A model generated the notes under the pieces. That model did not search any database. It was not told the origin of the DNA and saw only the letters and a program-made list of their open reading frames with translations. Made by a program: the position numbers and the translations under genes. This document shows, piece by piece, positions 12,401 through 24,400 of a stretch of 64,000 nucleotides of DNA (within the stretch, counting starts at the first letter, position 1; each line of letters opens with the position of its first letter). Source of the DNA: Primula veris (Eukaryota > Streptophyta > Magnoliopsida > Ericales > Primulaceae); the NCBI GenBank assembly GCA_963682055.1, contig OY821747.1, forward strand, positions 12,512,258-12,576,257. The letters are read 5' to 3'.

Positions 12401-15400
12401 AACATCTTGTATGCATAAACTACAATTCACCATTATTCAACATAAATTTATCCAATTTCATCAATAATTATATAATCACATAATCAACGCATAAAACATA
12501 CAAACCCATCCATAATCTCATTAATCCGAAATTAATATAACTAACTCATCAATTTCTCTCATTCAAATAAGTGAATAAAACATACAACAAATAAACTCAA
12601 TTAACAAATTAAGAACATATTTAAGATAAAAGGCAAAAACCCCCAATTTAAAATAACCGTAAGACCTAATCCTAACATACACTCTCGTCTAGTCGCAATG
12701 GATAACCCCTGTTACCTTAGCGTGTAGAGGAGATGTTTCTGGTAAGAACCCGCTAACGTGGTCTCTTCTTCTTCTTCCTAAGCTTTGGAATCTCCCTTTT
12801 TCTCTCTTTTCTCTCTTCTATTTGGCTGGTTTTTAGGTTTGAAGAATGAAAAGTGGGCTGATTTGAATAGATAAAAACTGTTTTGAGTAAGTTTGTGGAA
12901 GCGAACTATTTTGTCCCTAAAGTTTTAAAAGTTAACTCTTAATCAAATATATTAATATACTACTCAATAATAACAAATCTTTAGAAACAATTCTATTGGT
13001 TCCTTTTTATTAGTAAAAATAGTAACAGGTTTTTAAAGTAAAACTTTTTGAAAGAGTTTCGGTTTTTGGCTAAAAATTAGTCGAGTGACCGGTTTTTGGT
13101 AAAATTTGAATAAAACGTTTTTGGATAAATTAATTCCTAATTAAAAACACTTATAAAAATACGGGATGTTACAACTAACCCTCCTTAAAAGAATTTCGTC
13201 CCGAAATTTCCTCTCTAAGCAACTATACACAGAAATGATAAACTTTTATAAATAAGGCCATAAAATTGAAACGTATAATACGTGTCATCATTTAAGAAAT
13301 AAAATACTCACGGTACAGAACTCATACCACTCTTCCCTCTATAACTCAAGTAAACGAAAGGTACATAAGTATCTCGATAATGTAAAACAATGACTAATAA
13401 AATAAAAGACAATAATGTAACAAACGTAACATGTTTCTAGCTCAACAACCAAGATGACATGCTTCTACCTCAACAACTCCACAACGTTTACAAAACTCAA
13501 AATACATGAACTACACGTAAGAATCTCAAACAAGGTAAACACCTATATGCAATATCCAACATAATAAGATACAACAACTCAAAAATTTTAAACGTACCCA
13601 AGACTCAACGTACGGGTATTTCTAGTAAACTAAACACCAAACTCTAGACGTTACAACCCTTCCCCGATAAAGAAATTTTGTCCCAAAATTAGAATGCATC
13701 TAAAGAAAAGTACCTAAAGAAAAGTCGAGATTAGGATACTTCCTCCTCATCTCATCCTCACGTTCCCAAGTTGCCTCCTCGGCCCCGTGGTGTTTCCAAA
13801 CCACCTTTACCAATCTAATCGTTTTTCCTCGAAGTTCCTTCTCTTGCACATCGATAATCCTCATAGGTCCCACTTCGTAGGTCACATCCGCACTAACCTC
13901 AATGTCCTCAAAGTCCACCACGTGTGAAGGGTCGTGATGATACTTTTTTAACAACGACACATGGAACACCAGGTGAACCCCCACCAACTTGGTTGGTAAG
14001 TCCAACCGGTATGCAACTTCTCCAACTCGGTCCACGATCTCAAATGGTCCGATAAATCTCGGGCTCAACTTTCCTTTAGAGCCAAACCTCATAATCCTCT
14101 TCCTTGGCGAAACTCGCAGAAATACTTGATCCCCCTTTTCGAACTCCAAAGGTCTCCTCCTCTTATCAGCATAACTCTTTTGCCTACTACGAGCCGTCTC
14201 AAGCCTTTGTCGAATTAACTTAATCTTTTCTGTCGTTTCTTGAACTAATTGCGGTCCTAACATTTCTGCTTCTCCCACCTCGGTCCAACACACCGGAGAC
14301 CTACACGGCCGTTCGTATAAAGCCTCGAAAGGTGCCATGCCAATACTAGCTTGGAAGCTATTATTATACGCAAACTCAACCAAGGGTAGATGGCTCTCCC
14401 AGCCTCCCTTGAAGTCATTCACACATGCACGCAACATATCCTCTAGCACTTGGATAGTCCGCTCAGATTGTCCATCCGTTTGGGGATGGAACGCCGTACT
14501 CATTGTCAACTTGGTCCCTAAGGCATTTTGCAATGCGTCCCAGAACCTCGACACAAACCTCGCATCTCGATCCAAAACTATCGAAATTGGTACCCCATGA
14601 AGTCTAACAATTTCCTTGATATACTTTCGTCCCAAGATTTCCACCGAATTCGTCATCTTAATCGCAATAAAGTGTGCGGATTTGGTCAAACAGTCAACCA
14701 CAACCCACACAGCGTTATTCCCACTTACCGATTTAGGTAAGTTGGTCACAAAATCTATTACTATCCTTTCCCACTTCTATTCCGCTACCGGTAAATGCTG
14801 GAGCATACCCGTCGGCCTTTGGTGTTCCGCCTTCACTTGTTGGCAAGTTAGGCACATGCTAACATATGAAGCTACATCTCGTTTCATTCTGGGCCACCAA
14901 AATTGTCTCTTCGCATCGTGATACATTTTCGTCCCGTCGGGATGAACGGCTAATCGGGAGTGGTGAAACTCCTTTAATACCTCGTTCCTCATGTTTTCTG
15001 TCACATAAGTCCTTCCCTTAAAGCGTAGCCCTCCATCGGTTCCTTTTGTCCAACCCTCTAATCCTTCGCTCGAACTTATCTGTTTCTCAAAGTTCTCCAC
15101 TTTCTCATCTCCTTGTGCTTCCAAAACCCTACTCACAAGTTCCGGTTGTACCACTATTGAGTACAAAGTCCCCCCATTAACAGGTCCCAACTCCAAGTCG
15201 AACTCGTTCACTTTTCCCATCATTCTCCATTCTTCGATCGCCACATGCGCTAAGGTCGCATGGGACTTTCGACTCAAAGCATCCGCTACTACATTGGCCT
15301 CTCCCGGGTGATAGTGCAAGTCGTAGTCGTATTGTTCCAGATATTCCATCCATCGTCGTTGTCGCATATTTAGATCACGTTGGGTAAAAATATGCCCTAA

Positions 15401-18400
15401 GCTCTTATGATCCGAGAACACTTCGAACTTTTCCCCGAACAGATAATGCCTCCATATCTTCAACGCATGAACTATTGCCGCTAGCTCTAGGTCATGAGTT
15501 GGATAGTTTTTTTCGTGAATCTTTAGTTGTCATGAAGCATATGCGATAACCTTTCCGTCTTGCATCAAGACGCAACCCAAACCTTCCTTCGAAGCATCGC
15601 AATACACCTGGTAACCCTTCCCTTGCTCCGGAATAACTAGTATGGGGGAACTAGTCAACCGCTTCTTGAGCTCTAGGAAAGCTTTCTCGCAAGCCTCACT
15701 TCACACGAACTTCACCCCTTTCTTGGTAAGGTAAGTCATAGGAGTCGCTAACTTCGAGAAATCCTTGACGAACCGTCGATAGTACCCCGCTAAACCCAAG
15801 AAAATTCGAATTTCGAACACATTCTTCGGTTGTGCCCATTTCGTGACCGCCTCAATTTTCGTCGTGTCCACCTTTACCCCTTCTTCCGAGATCACATGTC
15901 CAAGGAATTTCACCTCATTTAGCCAAAACTCACATTTGCTAAACTTTCCATAAAGTTGATGCTCTCTCAACGTGAGCAACGCTAAACGGAGATTCTCCTC
16001 GTGTTCCTCTCTTGAACTCGAGTAAATCAAGATATCGTCAACAAAGACCACCACGAACTTGTCGAGATACTCCTTAAAAATCCGGTTCATTAATTTCATA
16101 AATGCCGCCGGCGCATTAGTTAACCCGAATGGCATGACCACAAACTCATAGTGACCATACCGAGTCCTAAAGGCCATTTTCGAAATATCCTCATCTTTCA
16201 CCCTCAATTGGTGATCGCATGATCGTAAGTCGATTTTTGAAAAGAACGTTGCTCCCTTCAGTTGGTCAAACAAATCGTCAATTCGAGGTAGTGGGTACTT
16301 ATTCTTAATAGTCACCCTATTTAGTTTTCGATAGTCGATGCACATCCTCATCGATCCATCCTTCTTTTGCACAAATAAGGCCGGTGCCGCCCACGGTGAC
16401 GTACTCCGCCTAATAAACCCCTTCTCTAGCAGTTCTTCTAACTGCTTACTTAACTCTTTTAACTCAGCCGGTGCCAATCGGTACGGGGAAATGGCTATGG
16501 GTGCTGTTCCCGGTACCAAATCGATAGAAAAATCTAACCCTCTCTTCGGTGGTGACCCAGGTAGATCCTTCGGAAACACATCTCTAAAATCGTCCACTAC
16601 GTGTGGCCACATTTCCACTTCATCGTCGTTATCCACTATCGAGAGACTAGCCAAAAGACAAGACAGGTTGCCCACAACCCGTTTGGAATAATAAGGAATA
16701 GAAGAAAGGGTAGCGTCCCTTTCTCCACGAAAGAACACCTCATCTCCGGATGAAGTCGTAAGGAAAAAATTTCATCGAACACAGCCGATGAAAGAGTTGA
16801 AATGAACCAATCAGTCCATTCCAAGTATCACGTCGAATCCCGACATCTCTATAACAACTAAATCATATATAAACACGTGGTCCGCGACCATCATCTCACA
16901 AGACCGACACACTCGGTCCAACACAACTCGACCCTCAACAGGAGTCTCTACAACGATCGGGTTCTCTATAACCCCAATTTCTAATGATAAAGACTCAGCT
17001 AGACTTCTAGATATAAAAGAACGCGATGCTCCCGTATCGAAAAGAACATGTGCTCAAGATGAGCACACAAGAACCATACCTTGTACATTTGCCGGATCTC
17101 CTTGGTTTGGAAACTGTGGCAAGGCGAATAGACGTGTTTGAATCGGTGGGTTTCCTTGCGGTCCTCGATTTCCCCCATGATTTTCTCGGTTTCCCATGCC
17201 TTGATAGCCTCCTCGGTAGTTCCCACGGTTTCCCCCTCCTTGGTGGTTACCTCGAAACCCTCCCCCTTGGTCCCCAGGTAATTGGTGTTGTGGCACAAAT
17301 TCTGGTCCTCTTGGTGGTGGTGGTGGCAACCTAGGTTGGTTAAAGGGCCGGTTGGTGTCGATTCTTCCTTGTCCCCCGGGACAAACCCTTGTTGTATGTC
17401 CAAATCGGTTGCAAGTCCTACATTGGACTCTAAGGCATTCGAATTGTCGATAGCTCGCGTCTCCACAGTGGAAACACGCTCCCCTTATCACGACGTTTGT
17501 CGGTGGTGGATTAAAACTCCTCTATCCTCTTCCCGGTTGTTGAAATCGTGAATTATTCGCCATATCCCAAGTCCGCTTCTTTTCTTCCGTCGGAGGATTT
17601 CCGGTTTTTGACTTCTCCGAGATTCGCTTGTTATGGAGCAGAGCTCCTTCCACAGCTTGGGCTGATTTTACCAATTCATTATAGTTGACATGTCGAGCCG
17701 ATGCCAATTGTAACGAAATGGTCGGATTCAACCCCTTTATGAATCTCCTACATCTTTCTGCGCCCCCTATAACAGATTCTGGGGCATACCTCGAGAGTGA
17801 GGTAAACTTTAGTTGGTATGCTTGAACGGTCATACCCCCTTGATACAGCTCCTCGAAACGTCTTCTCATTTCGTCCTTATAAGAATCTGGAAGAAACTGT
17901 CGATTAAACAATTCGATGAACTCGTTCCATTCGAAGTTGCTTACGTCGTAAGTATCTACAATCCCCAACCACCACTTCCGTGCTTCACCCTTTAGGTGAA
18001 ACTGAGCCATATTCATCCGCTGCTCCCTATTTACTATCCCCGCAGCCGATAAGTATTTCTCCATTTTGTCCACCCATCCCTCAGCTATGGATGGTTCACC
18101 TACCCCATCGAAAGTCGGAGCCCCCAATTGGGTGAAGTTAAGCAATCCATTGTTGCTTAAACTCCCAGCTTGTGCATTCTGCACCATCATTTGCACCACC
18201 TTCTGAAGGTCGGTCATCACTTGATTAGCATTTACCGTTTCCGGTTCAGGTGCAAAAGTCTCTTCTTTTTCCACATTCACTTCCTCATACACGTTCTTAG
18301 GCTCTTCCTCTACCTCGGGTTGCTCAAGTGGTGGGGCCCTAGTGTTACCTCTTCCCCCACGACCTCCAGCAGCCCTTCTTCCTCTAGTTGTTCCTCTGCT

Positions 18401-21400
18401 CGTTGGAGCTCTTCTTACTCTTCCACTTGCCCCACCTCGGGTAGCTGCACCGCTTGATGGTGGTGTGCCCCCGCGTGTAACTGGTCCCCTTCCACTAGTC
18501 CTTGTGGTAATAGCCATTACTACATACATTTTAAACCGACACTTTAGTTGTCTTACTCGACACTACTACTCATACATGTATATTCATACAAGATAAAAGC
18601 TTGTTTAACAAATTAATCACTTTATCTAGCTTTCTAAGGTTCAATAACTTAGAGCATTGAAATACGAAGCCAATGCTTCAAGCGGAATCAAATTCGGAGT
18701 ACTAACGAATGAGTTACGAGCGTTTGAAGTATAACGAGAAAAATAGCAAAAATTGTCAGAACACGACCGATCGTTTTGGACAAAACGACCGATCGTTTTA
18801 GTAAAAATCCTTCAAGTGAGGTCAGAAAAAATTCGACCGATCATTTTGGGAAAACGACTGATCGTTTTTGGTACAAATTCTTCCAGTGAGGTCAGAAAAA
18901 ATTCGACCGATCGTTTCTACAGACGACCGATCGTTAAACAGCAGAAAATAAAGATTCAAAAACGCAAAATTTCTTAACACTCGTAATATCCTACATGGCA
19001 TATATCACACAAATAACCCATTTAAGTCCACAAACTTATTACGATCAACATCTATTTGCATAAAACGTACTTCAACACACAAGTTAATAATATGAAAACG
19101 CACTACGTAAAATCATCAACTTCACAATACTCGCACTCTAATAGTTCGCTACTACCAGACATGCAAACTTATACCTCATACACATCATATAAATCTACAC
19201 ACGCATACAATAAACACAAAAATGCGAGGAAATACCCATCACGATACGTTATCCTAAAGCACCTGAGCGTCCTCGCATACTCTAGAATTCCACATCGCTA
19301 AGGTATTCCTTCACACATACCGACGAGAGGTCTACCCACTAGTTTGGCGAGCCGGGATCAACGAGCGTCCTCATTGTCCCCAACTTGCCTCACATGTGGA
19401 CTTTTCTTATATCAACTACTACAAACTTCAAGCTACATGTCTTAAGCTAAATGCAACCCCCCCCCCCCCCCCCCCCCCCCTTCTTTTTTAGAAAAAGTTT
19501 AAGTTTTTGGAAAAAGTTTTGTAAAAATTGATACAATGGATCTTGGTCCAATGGTTACTCATCTTCCCGTCGTCCCAAAGTATACAAGAACCTAGTTAGC
19601 TCTGATACCAACTTGTCACGCCCCGAGTTCCTAAAAACGGACATCAAGGCGTGACCTTTTTAAATAAAAAGGAAAATGAAACATGTTGGTACAAAATTAA
19701 AATTTTTTAAAGAAAACACTAGCGAGCTAAAGGAACAATTAAACAATTTAATAAAAGTGTTTGCCAAACGCGGCTACAAGACGAGATAAAATAAACGAAT
19801 GTAAATTGCCTGTAGGCTACAACCTCAAAATATAAAATAAATGAAAAGAAAGCGGAAGCCCCAAACCCATGATGTTGCAAAAGAACAGCTCTTATCCAAA
19901 CATGCCAACATATGTGGTACCTGAAATACAAAATTGTAATGGTGAGTCTCACGCACATAACTAGACGGGACGGCACCACAAACACCGTCACTCCATCCCA
20001 TAAATGCAAGAGCTCACAAATTCTACAACTACGATAATCGACGTATAAAAAGAAATATAATAACATTCTACAACTGGATAAATTAAATAACTTCAACACA
20101 CATCTATAGCATACATGGACCTCTCACGCCACCTACCCCAGTCCGTAAGGTAGGTCATTCCCTATGCCTTCGGCCGTCTTATGTCCTCGGAATTAGGGAG
20201 AGACATAGACCATTGCAACATAAAAGTAGATTTATATTGCGCACTTGGACCTCTCACGCCACTCGTCCCAGTCCGTAAGACGAGTCATTCCCTATCCCTT
20301 TGGTCGTCTTATGTCCCCGGAATTAGGGAGAGACATAGACCATTGCTAACATAAAAGTAAATAGAGTGTACACTAGGACCTCTCACGCCACTCGCATCAG
20401 TCCGTAAGACGAGACATTCCGTATCCCCTCGGCCGTCTTCTGTCCCCGAAATTAGGGAAGACAGAGACCATTGCCACTACAGCTAAATCACAAGGCCTCT
20501 GCCAATAATATAAAATCATCCAATTAACACAATCTCATACGTATAAATATTAAGGCCTCGGCCAATAATATTATACTATTCAAATAACATCATCTCATAC
20601 ATCACTTAACGTAATACACATAACCACATGTACTAAATTCACAACTAGCCAAACGCTATAACAACATAAAATCACTTTCAGGCATTTTAACAAACATCGT
20701 GTATGCATAAACTACAATTCACCATTATTCAACATAAATTTATCCAATTTCATCAATAATTATATAATCACATAATCAACGCATAAAATATGCAAACCCA
20801 TCCATAATCTCATTAATCCGAAATTAATATAACTAACTCATCAATTTCTCCCATTCAAATAAGTGAATAAAAAATACAACAAATAAACCCAATTAACAAA
20901 TTAAGAACATATTTAAGATAAAAGGCAAAACCCCCCCAATTTAAAATAACCGTAAGACCTAATCCTAACATACACCCTCGTCTAGTCGCAATGGATAACC
21001 CCCGTTATCTTAGCGTGTAGAGGAGATGTTTTCGGTAAGAACCCGCTAACGTGGTCTCTTCTTCTTCTTCCTAAGATTTGGAATCTCCCTTTTTCTCTCT
21101 TTTCTCTCTTCTATTTGGCTGGTTTTTAGGTTTAAAGAATGAAAAGTGGGCTGATTTGAATAGATAAAAACTGTTTTGAGTAAGTTTGTAAAAGCGAACT
21201 ATTTGGTCCCTAAAGTTCTAAAAGTTAACTCTTAATCAAATATATTAATATATTACTCAATAATAACAAATCTTTAGAAACAATTCTATTGGGTCCTTTT
21301 TATTAGTAAAAATAGTAACAGGTTTTTAAAGTAAATCTTTTTGGAAGAGTTTTGGTTTTTGGCTAAAAATTAGTCGAGTGACCGGTTTTTGGTAAAATTT

Positions 21401-24400
21401 GAATAAAACGTTTTTGGATAAATTAATTCCTAATTAAAAACACTTATAAAAATACGGGATGTTACAAGTACGGATAGATAATTTCCTCCTAATATTTTAT
21501 TTTCCAGTCAACTCTTCAGTTAAACTGTATTATTGGAAATTCAGGGTAGTAATTAAAGTCCTTTCTTTGTGAATGCATGCGACTCGCGAGCACTCACGTT
21601 TAACTTAGGTGAACCAAGGACTGCTTTCTTGTTATCTTTGAATCTTATAAACCGAAAGATTTACTCTCAACCTGTACAGAATTGGATACTCTTGAAACTT
21701 TTGAGAACTCTTATCTGGAGGAAAAATTTGGAAATGTTCATTCTACTCCTTTAACCGATTTTCTTGAAAATGGTAAATACAACGAAATAAATTGTTTGTG
21801 TTAGATCACCAGAGTCAATCTCCTTATCTGTAGTTATGAGGCAAGCGTGTTTGAGCAGGTACCTGACGGTTCAGCAACATGGCATGTTGCAGTGAGCAAG
21901 TACACGGACTCACCACTTCTCTCAGCAGCCCTGCCAGTACGGGACCCTCATAACGAGACCATAGTAGCGGTGGTTGGCGTAACCACCGCTCTGTCTAGCG
22001 TTGGCCAGCTCATGAAAGAGCTTGTAGAATTTCACAGTGGCCATATTTACTTAACCTCCCCAAAAGGCTGGTTACTTGCAACTTCCACAAATGCACCTCT
22101 CTTAATGAACACGAGTAACGGGCCCAATCTTACTATGCCCACTGATTCGAGCGACAGAGTTATCAGACTTGGAGCTGAGTGGATTAAGAGAAAATATGAT
22201 AATTTTAATAAATTCCAGTTTAACGGCGATGAGGTTCATGTGGAGAACGCCAAGCTTGGGGACCAATTATATTATATCGACTCATTTTTTCTTAACTTAA
22301 AGAGACTACCAATGGTACATTTTCTCGAAGTACGATTTTTTTATTTTATTTACTTATATATGTATGTATATATAAATACTGATCTGACATGGTTTTCTAG
22401 GTAGGAGTTTTAATGATCCCGAGAAAGTATATAATGGGGAAAGTCGACGAGAGAGCTTTTAAGACATTAGTGATTTTGATATCTGCATCATTGTGTATAC
22501 TAGTCATTGGATGTGTATGCATTTTCATATTGACAAGCGGGGTGTCAAAGGAAATGAAATTAAGAGCTGCGCTGATTTGTCAATTAGACGCGAGGAGAAA
22601 GGCCGAGGCATCTAATAATTATAAAAGCCAGTTTTTGGCAAATATGAGGTGTTTATCATCTTTAACACTTAGCTGTCTTTAAGTGTCTTCATAAAAAGAT
22701 ATAGCAAGTCGAGCTCATTTTTTATTTTCTTTGTTGTTACAGTCATGAGTTAAGAACGCCGTTGGCGGCGGTGATTGGACTGTTGGATATACTCATGTGT
22801 GACAATTGTCTCACCAATGAGCAATATGCGACAGTTACTCAGATTCGTAAATGCTCGACTGTGTTACTAGGGCTTCTTAACAACATTTTGGATCTCAGTA
22901 AGGTTGGTGAAAATAAAATTAAGTTACATATGAAAAAAATGTGGTGTTCACATCCAATGCCAGAGAAGGCGTGCAAGTCCGAGTTGGCTCATTTTCATAA
23001 CACCTTATACTAGGTCCGATATGTAAACTTAACGGACATTTTTTCTATTATCTAGGTCGAGTCTGGAAAACTTGTACTCGAAGAGGTTGAGTTCGACTTA
23101 GGGAGAGAACTAGAAGGGCTTGTGGATATGTTGTCGGTACAATGCATTAACCATAATGTCGAAACTGTTCTGGATCTCTCTGGTATAACCCTGATACACA
23201 CACCAATATCGCTTTTTTTCCCCTTAGCATAGAGGAGTTTTGCTTCACAGACAAGATTTTAAGGGCTGACAGTGTCCCCAATGATGTCTATCAGCTTTTT
23301 GCAATTATTTTTAGCAATTGGTTCACCTATCAAACTTCGTAATTCACACACCAATTACCTAAAATGGAATACTTAAGGTTAGTACATTAGCATATGAAAG
23401 TTCACAATTTAGATAACAATCTACACAATATAACGCAATTAATAGACCAGCCTATTTGAATTCATGAGAGCTTAATGATTAAAATAATTTGCGCTGGGGT
23501 ACAAATTGTTCAAATTTGTGTAGAGAAGTGCTTAGTACATCATTGTAATCGGGCAACGAATGCATAAGCAGTACTTTTGAGTTGAAACTGTAATGTCAGG
23601 TTTACGTACTGGAAAGGTGAACTTTTCAGCAAAAGAAGGGTAGCCAAGTAACTCATATGAAGATAGTAACCGCATGAATCTCCAGAATATATTTCTCATT
23701 GCGTTTTTTGCTTTTGCAGATAATATGCCGAGGTTGGTTCTAGGGGACACTGCAAGACTCGTTCAAATATTCTCAAACCTAATTAGCAATTCCATCAAGT
23801 TTACATCATGTAAGTACAAAGACAACGTTTCACAAAATTGATTAGTTAGCGGGTGTTAACAAACACAGTCTTGCAGCTGGCTACATTGTTGTGAGAGGCT
23901 GGTGTGAGAATGCAAACACTCCCATAAGCACAAAAACAACCCCTGTCAAACCGAAAAAATCGACATGCTCATCTTACAAAACGAGTTTAAGACATCAAGC
24001 GAATCTCATGAAGAGATCCAGCAAAAAGGAGAACAGGGTGGCTCTTTGGTTCGAAGTTGATGATACTGGCTGTGGTATGAACCTTTCGAATCTATTAACT
24101 CGTAAATAATATTTCTACATCAGTTTAATTACATTTTTACTCATTTAATTAGGCATTGACCCGGGCAAATGGGAATCAGTCTTTGAGAGTTTTGAGCAAG
24201 CTGACCCTTCAACGACTCGCATGTTAGTACCACTTATAAATGCAGCACATATTTGATGGTTTGTATTCGATAGATCATAATAACAGAAACCTATGAAAGT
24301 AAACTTTTTACACAATGTGTCTTTTTTCCTTTTCAGGCACGGTGGTACTGGTCTAGGCCTATGCATCGTGCGGACATTGGTAAGCTAAACCAAATTGTAT

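Larger units (their letters stand above)
11311..21466 (-). mobile_element. Tekay/Del-type Ty3/gypsy chromovirus, 10.2 kb, full length but decayed
   Basis: Two LTRs in direct orientation (11311-13173 and 19614-21466) start TGTCACGCCC and end TTACA on the + strand, and AGTAC flanks both outer ends (11306-11310, 21467-21471). Read on the - strand the order is LTR, primer site, leader, gag, zinc knuckle, protease, RT, RNase H, integrase, chromodomain, polypurine tract, LTR. The C-terminal chromodomain and the iMet primer site fit the Tekay/Del clade. It lies wholly inside intron 3 of the AHK1-type gene, antisense to it. Confidence 0.95.

Noticed and set aside
17026..17334. 102-codon + strand frame and other frames opposite the chromovirus gag-protease
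   Set aside because: These are shadows of the real - strand polyprotein, which carries recognisable zinc-knuckle and protease motifs.
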